A stretch of 64,000 nucleotides of DNA from assembly GCA_963542695.1 (NCBI GenBank), contig CAUTYX010000005.1:1-64000 (forward strand), in the 5' to 3' direction. The position numbers were made by a program, and so were the translations under genes. Positions 43,068 to 51,754 of the stretch are shown one piece after another (the stretch's first letter is position 1; each line of letters starts with the position of its first letter). The stretch is from RUG100 sp963542695. Its GTDB lineage: Bacteria; Bacillota; Clostridia; Peptostreptococcales; Anaerovoracaceae. The notes below the pieces were generated by a model that made no database searches, was not told the DNA's origin, and saw only the letters and a program-made list of their open reading frames with translations.

Positions 43068-43739
43068 CTATTCCATAAAGAAGTGTCGTTTTTGGCTTTC
43101 GTCCATGTGGATTGCCATAGCCTCTGTGGCGGCATCGGCATCTTTGGCTTCAAAGGCTTCGAATATACGGCGATGTTCTTGCAAAACCGTATTTAGATAC
43201 CGTTCCAAATCTTCAAAACTGGCAGGAATGTGACGAAGATATACCTGGTAGGATGTCAGCAAGTGACGAAGAAGCTGGTTGCAGCTGGCCTTATAAATGA
43301 TTTGGTGAAAATTACTGTTGATATTCAGCATTTTATCCAAATCTTTTTTCATAGTGTAGAATTCCATGAAATCATAGTTTTCACGGAATTCGGCCATTTC
43401 CTCCTCGGTAATTCGTTCTACTGCCCACCTGGTTGCCTGGATTTCGTAAATTTTCCGAAGGGTAAACATATCATACATGTCCCGTTCCGAGAACCCGATG
43501 ACGAAAGCTCCCCGGTTTGGAATCAGCTCTACCAAGCCTTCTGTTTCAAGGACAACAAGGGCTTCCCGAACCGGTGTACGACTGACCTGATATTGCTTGC
43601 AGATTACTTGTTCTGTCAGTTTATCTCCTTTTTTCAATAATCCTGACAAAATATCATCTCGCAACCTGGCGGCCAAATCTTCCCCGAGAGAAACCGTTGT
43701 GGACTTTACGCCTTTCAGGTTTTTTACTTTAATGGCCAT
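43068..43739 (-). CDS. GntR-family regulator (FadR/FCD subfamily)
   Basis: A 223-residue regulator. An N-terminal winged helix (LTEQVICKQYQVSRTPVREALVVLETEGLV) is followed by an all-helical FCD effector domain that in relatives binds an organic acid through a metal. It lies 11 bases downstream of the isocitrate dehydrogenase-like gene on the same strand, so the two probably form one operon and the regulator may respond to the dehydrogenase substrate. Confidence 0.9.
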   Translation of the reverse strand: MAIKVKNLKGVKSTTVSLGEDLAARLRDDILSGLLKKGDKLTEQVICKQYQVSRTPVREALVVLETEGLVELIPNRGAFVIGFSERDMYDMFTLRKIYEIQATRWAVERITEEEMAEFRENYDFMEFYTMKKDLDKMLNINSNFHQIIYKASCNQLLRHLLTSYQVYLRHIPASFEDLERYLNTVLQEHRRIFEAFEAKDADAATEAMAIHMDESQKRHFFME

Positions 43740-43750
43740 ATCATACCTCT

Positions 43751-44887
43751 TTAGATTTTAGACAGGATATAATCAGCAAATTCTGCACCGGTTGCTCCGT
43801 CGCTGTGACCGGTCATCACCAGTTTCTTCTCTGTTACTGTGCATTCTTCAATGGCAGCCATCAGCTTGTCGGATTCTGTTTGGAAGCCGATGTGGGATAG
43901 CAGCATTGCACCGGCACGAATGACACTGCAAGGATCGGCATATTGGTCACGGCCTTCTTCTACCATACGAGGAGCGCTGCCGTGGATGGCTTCAAACATG
44001 GCATAGTGCTTTCCGATATTGGCACTGCCGGCTGTTCCGACACCTCCCTGCAGTTCAGCTGCCTCGTCGGTAATAATGTCGCCGTATAAATTGGGAAGCA
44101 CCACAACTTGGAACTGACTGCGACGCTTTTCGTCTACCAGCTTGGCAGTCATAATATCGATGTACCAGTCATCGGTGGTAATTTCCGGGTATTCACGGCC
44201 TACCTTCTGGCAAATATCAAGGAATTTTCCGTCGGTGGATTTGACAATGTTGGCCTTGGTAACGATGGTGACTCTACCTTTGTGGTTGGCCTTGGCGTAT
44301 TCATAGGCAAGACGGGCGATCCTCTCTGTTCCCGGTGTGGTAATGACACGGAAATCGATGGCCAAATCATCTTCAATGGTTAGTCCCTGGGAGCCCATGG
44401 CGTACAGGCATTCGGTATTCTCACGGAAGAAAATCCAGTCGATGTCCTGTTCCGGAATTTTTACAGGTCGCACGTTGGCAAATAAATCCAGTTCCTTACG
44501 CATGGCCACGTTGGCACTTTCGATATTGCCCCATTTGTCGCCTTTTCTCGGTGTGGTAGTGGGACCTTTCAGCAATACATCGCATTTTTTTATTTCTGCA
44601 AGAACGTCATCGGGGATTGCCTTTTGACAAGCCGAACGATTTTCAATGGTCAATCCATCGATGGTACGAAACTCTACTTTTCCCGAAGATACTTGGTCTT
44701 TTAAAATGGTTTCAAGGACACGCTGTGCATGAGCCGTAATGGCAGGACCAATCCCGTCGCCGCCAATAACACCGATAATAATTTTATCTAAACTCTGATA
44801 ATCGACAAAATCGCTGTCGCTTTTCAGTTTTTCAATGCGGGCAAGTTGTGAAGTTACAATTTCTTCAAAGTGTTTTTTGTAATCCAT
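43751..44887 (-). CDS. Isocitrate/isopropylmalate-family dehydrogenase, probably NAD-isocitrate type
   Basis: A 378-residue beta-decarboxylating dehydrogenase, with VIGGDGIGPAITAHAQRVL near the N-terminus, KGPTTTPRKG, FRENTECLYAMGSQG, the metal-site DIITDEAAELQGGVG and EAIHGSAPRM. The family includes NAD-isocitrate, isopropylmalate and tartrate dehydrogenases; the ENTECLY substrate loop and the absence of leu genes lean toward isocitrate. No citrate synthase or aconitase gene is nearby. Operon with a GntR regulator. Confidence 0.8.
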   Translation of the reverse strand: MDYKKHFEEIVTSQLARIEKLKSDSDFVDYQSLDKIIIGVIGGDGIGPAITAHAQRVLETILKDQVSSGKVEFRTIDGLTIENRSACQKAIPDDVLAEIKKCDVLLKGPTTTPRKGDKWGNIESANVAMRKELDLFANVRPVKIPEQDIDWIFFRENTECLYAMGSQGLTIEDDLAIDFRVITTPGTERIARLAYEYAKANHKGRVTIVTKANIVKSTDGKFLDICQKVGREYPEITTDDWYIDIMTAKLVDEKRRSQFQVVVLPNLYGDIITDEAAELQGGVGTAGSANIGKHYAMFEAIHGSAPRMVEEGRDQYADPCSVIRAGAMLLSHIGFQTESDKLMAAIEECTVTEKKLVMTGHSDGATGAEFADYILSKI

Positions 44888-45027
44888 AGGTTCCTCCCAA
44901 ATGGCTATCTATATGGAAATAATAAACTGAATACAATTATACCTTTTGCATACAGAATGCGTCAATGGTCTTGTGATAAATTACAGTCTTTGTAGTCTTC
45001 CGGAATAAAGTATGATATATTATTGCT

Positions 45028-45918
45028 ATGTTAGGATATGTGACTTGTGAAACAGGCGAACTGAAGGTTCGGGAATACCAGCTATATGGTGGCTATTACT
45101 GCGGAGTATGTAAATCTCTCTCCAGAAGATATGGTCAGTTGCCTCGTTTGCTGCTGTCCTACGATTCTGCTTTTTTAGCGTTACTGCTGGCCGGTCTTGG
45201 CGATGAACCTTGCAATATTACTCATGAACATTGCGTCATACACCATATAAAAAAGAAGCCTATTGCTTCCTGCGATGCCGTAGACTATGCGGCTGATATG
45301 ATGGTGATTCTGGCTTGGTATAAACTGCTGGATGATATTGCTGACGAAGGAACGGGAAAGGCATATGTGATAAAACCAATGCTGGCCGGAGCTTTTAAGA
45401 AGGCGAAAAAGAAATGGGAACCGTTGTGCCGGCAACTGGAAGAAGGCCTAGCGAAATTAGCAACCTTGGAAAAAGAAAAATCTCCCAGTATTGATGCTAC
45501 CGCATCTGCTTTTGGGGAAATCATGGGGGCGATTCTGGCCGGTTATCCGGCGGCAAAAAAGCAAGAAGTGGCTCTGAAAATTGCAGGTAATCATCTGGGA
45601 CGTTGGATTTATCTACTGGATGCATGGGAAGACATTGAGAGCAATATTGCATCCGGTGCATACAATCCGTTGCTATACCGTTTTTCGTATAGCCGGGAAG
45701 AATCACAGCTGGATTTCAGAAACCGGATTCATACTGATGTAGAGCGAAACTTGATGTTGTATTTGGCGGAGCTGGCAAAGACTGTAGACTTGCTGGATAC
45801 ACATGAAAATACATCCATTGTGGATAATATAATTTATTTGGGACTCTTGCGAAGGACTGAAAATGCCTTGCAGGAAAATGGAAAGGAACGTAAGAAGAAA
45901 TATGGACAATCCTTATGA
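45028..45918 (+). CDS. DUF5685-like conserved protein
   Basis: A 296-residue soluble protein found in many Clostridia, starting MLGYVTCETGELKVREYQLYGGYYCGVCKSL. It has early Cys residues (C7, and CGVC) and Asp-rich helical regions (YKLLDDIADEG and LLDAWEDIESN) that resemble, at a distance, isoprenoid-synthase-like or DUF2317-type helices. Function unknown. Its end overlaps the start of the DnaJ-like gene by 17 bases, and a membrane protein gene follows. Confidence 0.75.
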   Translation: MLGYVTCETGELKVREYQLYGGYYCGVCKSLSRRYGQLPRLLLSYDSAFLALLLAGLGDEPCNITHEHCVIHHIKKKPIASCDAVDYAADMMVILAWYKLLDDIADEGTGKAYVIKPMLAGAFKKAKKKWEPLCRQLEEGLAKLATLEKEKSPSIDATASAFGEIMGAILAGYPAAKKQEVALKIAGNHLGRWIYLLDAWEDIESNIASGAYNPLLYRFSYSREESQLDFRNRIHTDVERNLMLYLAELAKTVDLLDTHENTSIVDNIIYLGLLRRTENALQENGKERKKKYGQSL

Positions 45919-46507
45919 GGTGCTGGGAATTAGAGAAGGTGCCAGTGATGAGGAAATCAAAGCAGCCTATAAAGAACTGGTGAAAAAATATCATCCGGAT
46001 CGGTACCAAAACAATCCCTTGGCAGATTTGGCAGAAGAAAAATTACGAGAAGTCAACGAAGCCTATGATTATCTAATGAAGACGCGTAGTACTGGCAGCA
46101 GCTATGGAAATAGCGGTTTTGGGGGAGGCTTTGGCGGAAACGGAGGCGCAAACAGAGCTTCCGGTGCAGAGTACCAGCAAATACGAAAAGCATTAGATGC
46201 CAATGATATTGTTGGAGCCGAGGCAATGCTTTCCCGCATTGGTGTACGAGATGCCGAGTGGGTGTTTTTAGATGGTATGGTGGATTACAAAAAAGGTTGG
46301 TATGACCAGGCCGTTGCCAAGATTCAGCAGGCTTGCAATATGAATCCGTCCAATGGCGAATACCAACGATCTCTCAATATGATCATGAACCAGAATATGG
46401 CTTATCGGCAGAATTCCATGAACAGAGGGTATCGTTCCAGCGGCGATGATTTACTTTGCTCTGCTTGCCAATGCTACATTTGTGGTGACTGCATCGGGTG
46501 TTGGTAA
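45902..46507 (+). CDS. J-domain protein with a Gly-rich linker and Cys-rich C-terminus
   Basis: About 201 residues. The N-terminal J-domain (YEVLGIREGASDEEIKAAYK, with HPD at 31-33) would stimulate a DnaK-type ATPase. A Gly/Asn/Ser-rich linker follows (YGNSGFGGGFGGNGGANR), then a TPR-like helical part and a terminal cluster with six cysteines (CSACQCYICGDCIGC). It lacks the zinc and substrate domains of DnaJ, so it is a specialised co-chaperone. The clustering with the DUF5685-like protein suggests it serves that partner. Confidence 0.85.
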   Translation: MDNPYEVLGIREGASDEEIKAAYKELVKKYHPDRYQNNPLADLAEEKLREVNEAYDYLMKTRSTGSSYGNSGFGGGFGGNGGANRASGAEYQQIRKALDANDIVGAEAMLSRIGVRDAEWVFLDGMVDYKKGWYDQAVAKIQQACNMNPSNGEYQRSLNMIMNQNMAYRQNSMNRGYRSSGDDLLCSACQCYICGDCIGCW

Positions 46508-46526
46508 TAGACAGGGTATTGGCAAT

Positions 46527-47054
46527 ATGAGAAATAAGAAGACGTATACGATGGCCTTAGGCGGCGTAACCTTGGCATTGGCAGTAATTGCTTTGTACCT
46601 GACCTCCGTTGTGCCGGCCATGGACTTGACTTTTTATGCTGTTACATCCATCTGTGTTTGTGTGATGATTGCAGAAACAGGTGTAAGAGGCGGTTTGCTG
46701 GTTTATGGCGGTGCCGGTTTGCTGGGATTTTTACTTATCCCCGGGAAGCTGGGGATATTGCCGTATTTATGTTTTTATGGCATTTTCCCGGTAATAAAAT
46801 GTTTGGCAGAAAAGATTCACAACAAACCGTTATCTATTGCAGTCAAGGCTGTTTTTGCATCGGTTGTGTTGGTAACGGCCTATACCCTGTTCCGAGGGTT
46901 GTTCTTTGCACATATTCATCTTCCGGGAGAGGGTACGGCGGCGGTGGTTCTCTTTGGTATCATCATGTATGTTTGTTACGATTACATCTTATCCGGAGTG
47001 ATTCGAATCTACCGCAATCGAATCAAAAGAGAAAAGGATATCAAACTCTCGTAA
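46527..47054 (+). CDS. Integral membrane protein of unknown function
   Basis: A 175-residue protein with about five membrane segments (for example MALGGVTLALAVIALYLTSVVPAM and GGLLVYGGAGLLGFLLIPG). The layout recalls small ECF-type substrate-binding or DUF2232-like proteins, but no family can be named. ATG 46527 is the best start; the frame is open to 46446, overlapping the J-protein gene. It is probably the third gene of the DUF5685-like/DnaJ operon. A terminator follows at 47072. Confidence 0.65.
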   Translation: MRNKKTYTMALGGVTLALAVIALYLTSVVPAMDLTFYAVTSICVCVMIAETGVRGGLLVYGGAGLLGFLLIPGKLGILPYLCFYGIFPVIKCLAEKIHNKPLSIAVKAVFASVVLVTAYTLFRGLFFAHIHLPGEGTAAVVLFGIIMYVCYDYILSGVIRIYRNRIKREKDIKLS

Positions 47055-47071
47055 TGTTATAGTGGGTTTTT

Positions 47072-47116
47072 AAATCGGTATCAATGGTCGTAAGGCTGTT
47101 AATACCGATTTTTTTA
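47072..47116 (+). terminator. Terminator of the DUF5685-like/DnaJ/membrane operon
   Basis: AAATCGGTAT (47072-47081) pairs with ATACCGATTT (47102-47111), followed by seven T. Confidence 0.85.
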
Positions 47117-47141
47117 GTTTGCACCAAAGAAATAAAAAATA

Positions 47142-47171
47142 ATGACAAAATCCTATGGGTTGTGGTAAACT
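47142..47171 (+). promoter_or_regulatory. Candidate promoter of the ECF/ABC operon
   Basis: ATGACA (47142-47147) and TAAACT (47166-47171) are spaced by 18 bases. The match is moderate. The start point would be near 47178, just before the dyad at 47183. Confidence 0.5.
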
Positions 47172-47182
47172 TACATAGAAAA

Positions 47183-47198
47183 GTTAGTGATAACTAAC
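47183..47198 (+). promoter_or_regulatory. Dyad operator of metal-repressor type
   Basis: GTTAGT-GATA-ACTAAC is a perfect six-base inverted repeat at the predicted transcription start. It is rich in TTAG/CTAA half-sites like those bound by DtxR/IdeR/MntR-type iron or manganese repressors, and contains TGATAAC, as in Fur sites. Which regulator binds it is inference. Confidence 0.55.
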
Positions 47199-47259
47199 GA
47201 AAATAACAGAAACAACAAACAGAAATAATCAAGACACGTTTGAAATAGAGGCATTGAAG

Positions 47260-47928
47260 ATGAAGGTTAATCCGCTGGTTGTACTGCTATTTAATATTAT
47301 TTTACCTGTTGCCATTATGATTCCGGGAAATGAATATCGTCATTACTTTTTCTTGGGGTTTGCAACTCTGATTTTGTTGTTTACCGGCAAGGTAAAACGA
47401 GTTTTTAAATTCGCCGTTTTCTATGGTGTTCTCGCCGGTTTACATTGGCTTTTGTATTTGGGACATGGTGTTTCCGTTTCTTTCTTGCTAATCTTTTTCA
47501 GCATCATAATGCAATTTATACCATGTATGATGATGGCGTCTATCTTGATTCTTGACTATAGTTCCAACCAGATTATTTCATCTTTGGAGCCGTTTCACTT
47601 GCCAAAGGCCTTTGTCGTTGCATTGGCCATCGTGGTTCGCTATATTCCCACCTTTAAAAGAGAGTTCGGAAATATAAAGGAATCCATGCGCTTGCGAAAT
47701 ATACCCTACAGCATCAGATCACCTATTAAGAGTTTTGAATACTTTTTAGTACCACAACTTTTTCGATGCGCCATTTTGGCCGACGAAATTACAGCGGCAG
47801 GTTTGACCAAGGGGATTACAAACCCGGCAACAAGAACATCGTATTACGATGTGAAGATGCGTGTTAGCGATTACATGATGTGTGCCGTTCTTGTTATTGG
47901 ATTAGGAGGTACGATTATATGGAGGTAA
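47260..47928 (+). CDS. ECF transporter T component (EcfT-like)
   Basis: A 222-residue membrane scaffold of an energy-coupling-factor transporter. It has about five helices and the cytoplasmic coupling region with two Ala-Arg-Gly-like motifs (AIVVRYIPTFKREFGNIKESMRLRNIP). It joins the ATPase pair to the S component. Start ATG 47260 (the TTG at 47254 is less likely). First gene of the five-gene operon, overlapping the ATPase gene by 10 bases. Confidence 0.88.
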   Translation: MKVNPLVVLLFNIILPVAIMIPGNEYRHYFFLGFATLILLFTGKVKRVFKFAVFYGVLAGLHWLLYLGHGVSVSFLLIFFSIIMQFIPCMMMASILILDYSSNQIISSLEPFHLPKAFVVALAIVVRYIPTFKREFGNIKESMRLRNIPYSIRSPIKSFEYFLVPQLFRCAILADEITAAGLTKGITNPATRTSYYDVKMRVSDYMMCAVLVIGLGGTIIWR

Positions 47929-49391
47929 ATGAAGAAACTATACTTTCGACCTACGGATATGGATTTGCGTATGAGAGAGAAAGAGAAAAAGCGGTCAAAG
48001 ACATTACATTTAGTGTACACCCGGGAGAAATTATTTTGTTGGCCGGGGATAGTGGAAGCGGAAAATCCACACTGTTGAAATCGTTAAACGGCATTATACC
48101 CGGCATTGTGGAGGGGACGATTACCGGAAAACGGTATTTACAAAAGGAAGAATTTTCCGATATTCCCGTTTACAAACTAGGGGAGAAAATTGGTTCTGCT
48201 TTTCAAAATCCCAGAAGCCAGTTTTTTACGCTGCATGTTGCCAGTGAGATGGTTTTCCCTATGGAAAATTATGGCTATAACAAAGAACAGATGAAACAGC
48301 GAGTGGATACTTTGGTGGAAACCTTCGGAATCGGAGATATACTTCACCGTGATATTTTTACATTGTCCAGTGGCGAACGACAGTTGCTGGCTTTATCCTC
48401 CTCTTTGGCATTGGATCCGGATATTCTTCTCTTTGATGAACCTTCTGCCAACCTGGATTATGGAAATGCCATGCACCTAAGACATTTACTGAAAAAACTA
48501 CAATCCATGGGGAAAACAATTGTCGTTGCCGATCATCGATTTTTCTATTTGGAAGGAATCTTAGATAAAATCTTTTTGGTTCGAAATGGATCTTTGGAAA
48601 TTTTTCATAGCCAAGAGGACTTTCGCAAATCTGACTACAACACAAGAAGCTTTGATTTGTTTCAAATAGATATTCCTTTTCGGAAAGACACGTTAGAAAG
48701 CAGTCTTTCCGGAGAGGAAAAGCAGGGACAAGAGAATCAACAGGTGGTAGCGTCACTGGAAAACGTCTCAATAAATTCCATTTTGCACCATGTGTCCTTA
48801 GCGTTGCAGGCACAGCAAATTACCACTCTTGTCGGTGTTAACGGAGCAGGGAAAACTACCTTGGCAAAGATCCTTACCGGGTCTACAAAAGCCGACGAGG
48901 GAAAGGTGCAAGTTCCGGCCATGCCTTTTTACGTTATGCAGGACGCGGATTATCAACTTTTCGGTACCAGTGTCAATCATGAAGTGGATATTGGGAACAA
49001 AGATGTCGATTCGGAAGAAAAACAGAAGATATTGAAAAATCTGGGGATCTGGAAGTATAAAGACACCCATCCCTTTGACCTAAGTGGCGGAGAAAAGCAA
49101 CGATTGCAGATTGCCATGGCCGTTCTTTCCAAAGCTCCACTGGTTATTTTCGATGAACCTACCAGCGGTCTGGATGTAGAATCGATGAACCGAGTAGTAG
49201 GAGAAATTGAGAAAATTGCCGGCTCCAAAGGCGTGCTGATTATCTCCCATGATTATGAGTTTATCAGACGAGTCTCTGATCGAATCGTCTATCTAAAAGA
49301 CGGTAGTATAGAAAAGGATTTTTTACTGGATAAGGAGACGGTATGTCAACTGGATCAAGTGTTTCGGGAAATGGAGGAATCTTATGGATAG
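47919..49391 (+). CDS. ECF transporter ATPase with two fused ABC domains
   Basis: A 490-residue fusion of two nucleotide-binding domains. Domain one has AGDSGSGKSTLLKSL, LSSGERQLLAL and LLFDEPSANLD; domain two has VGVNGAGKTTLAKIL, LSGGEKQRLQIAM and VIFDEPTSGLD. It thus replaces the usual EcfA1/EcfA2 pair. ATG 47919 follows AGGAGGT by eight bases. It overlaps the S-component gene by eight bases, so the three ECF genes are coupled. Confidence 0.92.
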   Translation: MEVNEETILSTYGYGFAYEREREKAVKDITFSVHPGEIILLAGDSGSGKSTLLKSLNGIIPGIVEGTITGKRYLQKEEFSDIPVYKLGEKIGSAFQNPRSQFFTLHVASEMVFPMENYGYNKEQMKQRVDTLVETFGIGDILHRDIFTLSSGERQLLALSSSLALDPDILLFDEPSANLDYGNAMHLRHLLKKLQSMGKTIVVADHRFFYLEGILDKIFLVRNGSLEIFHSQEDFRKSDYNTRSFDLFQIDIPFRKDTLESSLSGEEKQGQENQQVVASLENVSINSILHHVSLALQAQQITTLVGVNGAGKTTLAKILTGSTKADEGKVQVPAMPFYVMQDADYQLFGTSVNHEVDIGNKDVDSEEKQKILKNLGIWKYKDTHPFDLSGGEKQRLQIAMAVLSKAPLVIFDEPTSGLDVESMNRVVGEIEKIAGSKGVLIISHDYEFIRRVSDRIVYLKDGSIEKDFLLDKETVCQLDQVFREMEESYG

Positions 49392-49977
49392 AAAACTAAA
49401 GATAAAAGATATTGTTTTTATTGCTTTGTTGACAGCAGTGTATTTTCTGGTGTATATCGCGGCGACAGCGTCCATATCCCTACTGGGGCAATTTGGCCAT
49501 GCCATTAGCCCGGGGATTTGTGCGTTGTTAACAGGCGCCATTATTATTTTCATCAATAGAAAAGTGGGAAAGATGTGGGAATATACCATCTTTACGCTTT
49601 TGGTAATGGGTCTCTTCGCTTTAATGGGAGGCGGCTATTTACCGTGGCTGATTACTTCTCTTGTGGCAGCAATTATTGCAGATATCATTGCTTCCAGATC
49701 GAAAGAAACCAGTATTCCGGTACTGGGCGTTGCATCGGGAGTGCTTCATGTCGGCCAAGGCTTAGGAGCCATTATCCCTGCTACCTTTTTTATGGATGCT
49801 TACCGGTCACATTGGATAAAGAGGGGCATGTCTCCGGAAGAAATGGATGCCGGTATTCGATTTACAAAGGGTTTAATGGGGCTGCTGGCTACGGGGATTA
49901 TTTTCCTGCTGGCCTTTGCCGGTATTTTTCTGGGTTATTTAATACTGCGGAAACATCTTGAAAAAATGAAAAAATGA
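49384..49977 (+). CDS. ECF substrate-binding S component, MptD-like family
   Basis: A 197-residue membrane protein with about six helices (DIVFIALLTAVYFLVYIAATAS, FGHAISPGICALLTGAIIIFINRKVG and MGGGYLPWLITSLVAAIIADII). The sequence style matches the MptD-type S components found next to EcfT and a fused ATPase. S components set substrate specificity. MptD-type clusters accompany YbtPQ-like ABC proteins in other Firmicutes, which points to a metal or metal-chelate ligand, though this is not demonstrated. Confidence 0.82.
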   Translation: MDRKLKIKDIVFIALLTAVYFLVYIAATASISLLGQFGHAISPGICALLTGAIIIFINRKVGKMWEYTIFTLLVMGLFALMGGGYLPWLITSLVAAIIADIIASRSKETSIPVLGVASGVLHVGQGLGAIIPATFFMDAYRSHWIKRGMSPEEMDAGIRFTKGLMGLLATGIIFLLAFAGIFLGYLILRKHLEKMKK

Positions 49978-50026
49978 AATTTATCTAAAAAAGGAATAGA
50001 AAGAACTATGAAGGAGGAATTGAGAC

Positions 50027-51754
50027 ATGATTTATAAAAAACTGAAAAAATATGTTCCTGAGAAGATCCCCTTTGCTGTATTGGGAATCCTGTTCTCCGT
50101 AGGAGCATCGGTATTTTCTGTATTAAGTTATAAATATATGTATCGCTTTTTACAGGAAATCGTTATGTACCAAGATATGGACCGGGCGTTACCCATGGCT
50201 TGGAGGATTATTCTGTATCTGGTTATCAGCTCTGTTGTATATTTTGCGGCGGTATCCTTTACCCATATATTGGCTTTTCGCTTGGAAACAAACCTGAAAA
50301 ACCAAGGATTGCAGCATTTATTGAAAGCCTCGTTCAGCTTTTACGATAAGAATGAATCCGGTCGTATTCGGAAAGTACTCGATGACAATACCGGGATGAC
50401 CCACATGTCGGTGGCCCATTTAATACCGGATTTGTCTACGGCAATTTTCACTCCGGTACTGGGAACGATTCTTGCCTTTACCATTGATTATCGATTGGGA
50501 ATCTTGATGTTGCTAACCTATGTCATAGGGGGATTGCTTCTCCAGCGCATGATGGGAGACAAAGCTTTTATGGCCAGCTATATGGAAGCTTCCAATAAGA
50601 TGAATGCCGGAGCCGTTGAGTACGTACGGGGAATTACCGTCTTAAAAATTTTTAAAACAAACGTTAGTGCCATTAAAGATTTCTACCGGTCGGTGGTAGA
50701 TTATGCGGATCTGGCATTGAAATACAGCATGAGCTGCCGCGGGTGGTACGTTGCCTTCCAGGTATTCTTTAATGCCGTTTTCCTGTTGACACTATTCCTG
50801 CAATACGTAGGCGGCGGCGATCCCATGGAACTACTGGTAAAAATCATATTCTATACAGTGTTTAACGGTATTATGATTGTTGCTTTTATGAAGATTATGT
50901 ACGTTGGTATGTATGTATTTCAAGCCAATACCTGCATTGAAAAAATCGAAGCACTCTTTGAAGAAATGGATGAGCACAAAGCCAAATCCGGAACTGTTAC
51001 AGAGATGGAAGGGTATGACATTGCTTTTAAAAATGTATCCTTTGGATACGATAAGGATTTGGTGATTAAGAATTTGTCTTTCGCGCTGGAAGCCGGAAAA
51101 AAATATGCCTTGGTGGGAGCTTCCGGATCGGGAAAATCTACCATTGCAAAACTCATATCCGGTTTTTACCGTCTCAATGAAGGTCAGATTTATATCGGCA
51201 ATCATTCTCTGGAAGAATACACAGAAGAAACAGTGGCCGCCAACATTGCCAATGTGTTCCAGGATGCAAAACTTTTCAAAACGACCATTTATGATAATGT
51301 TCAAATCGGGAATCCAAACGCTTCGTACCAAGAGGTTATGGAAGCTATGCATCTGGCGCAGTGCGATGATATTTTGGATAAATTTGCCCAGAGAGAAAAG
51401 ACCATGATCGGCGCCAAAGGCGTTCATCTTTCCGGTGGAGAAGTTCAACGTCTAACCATTGCAAGAGCAATATTAAAAAACGCCAAAATCGTCATTATGG
51501 ACGAAGCCTCAGCGGCTGCTGACCCGGAGAACGAGTACGAACTGCAAAAGGCTCTGGGGAATTTAATGAAAGACAAGACGGTTATTATGATTGCCCACCG
51601 CCTCAGTTCCATTATCAATGTAGACGAAATCCTTGTTACTGATCAAGGAAATATTATTGAGCGAGGCAATCACCGGCAACTGATGAATACAGACTCTCAC
51701 TATAGAGCACTCCAAGAAGAATATATGCAAGCAAATCAATGGAGGGTAATATAA
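50027..51754 (+). CDS. ABC half-transporter, membrane plus ATPase domain (YbtP-like)
   Basis: A 575-residue type-IV-fold ABC protein: six N-terminal membrane helices (residues about 10-300), then the ATPase domain with GASGSGKSTIAKLISG, LSGGEVQRLTIARA and IMDEASAAADPENE. Two such genes in tandem usually form a heterodimer. Although exporter-like in fold, the YbtPQ/IrtAB subgroup imports siderophores. The ribosome site is AAGGAGG. It overlaps the next gene by one base (TAATG). Confidence 0.88.
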   Translation: MIYKKLKKYVPEKIPFAVLGILFSVGASVFSVLSYKYMYRFLQEIVMYQDMDRALPMAWRIILYLVISSVVYFAAVSFTHILAFRLETNLKNQGLQHLLKASFSFYDKNESGRIRKVLDDNTGMTHMSVAHLIPDLSTAIFTPVLGTILAFTIDYRLGILMLLTYVIGGLLLQRMMGDKAFMASYMEASNKMNAGAVEYVRGITVLKIFKTNVSAIKDFYRSVVDYADLALKYSMSCRGWYVAFQVFFNAVFLLTLFLQYVGGGDPMELLVKIIFYTVFNGIMIVAFMKIMYVGMYVFQANTCIEKIEALFEEMDEHKAKSGTVTEMEGYDIAFKNVSFGYDKDLVIKNLSFALEAGKKYALVGASGSGKSTIAKLISGFYRLNEGQIYIGNHSLEEYTEETVAANIANVFQDAKLFKTTIYDNVQIGNPNASYQEVMEAMHLAQCDDILDKFAQREKTMIGAKGVHLSGGEVQRLTIARAILKNAKIVIMDEASAAADPENEYELQKALGNLMKDKTVIMIAHRLSSIINVDEILVTDQGNIIERGNHRQLMNTDSHYRALQEEYMQANQWRVI

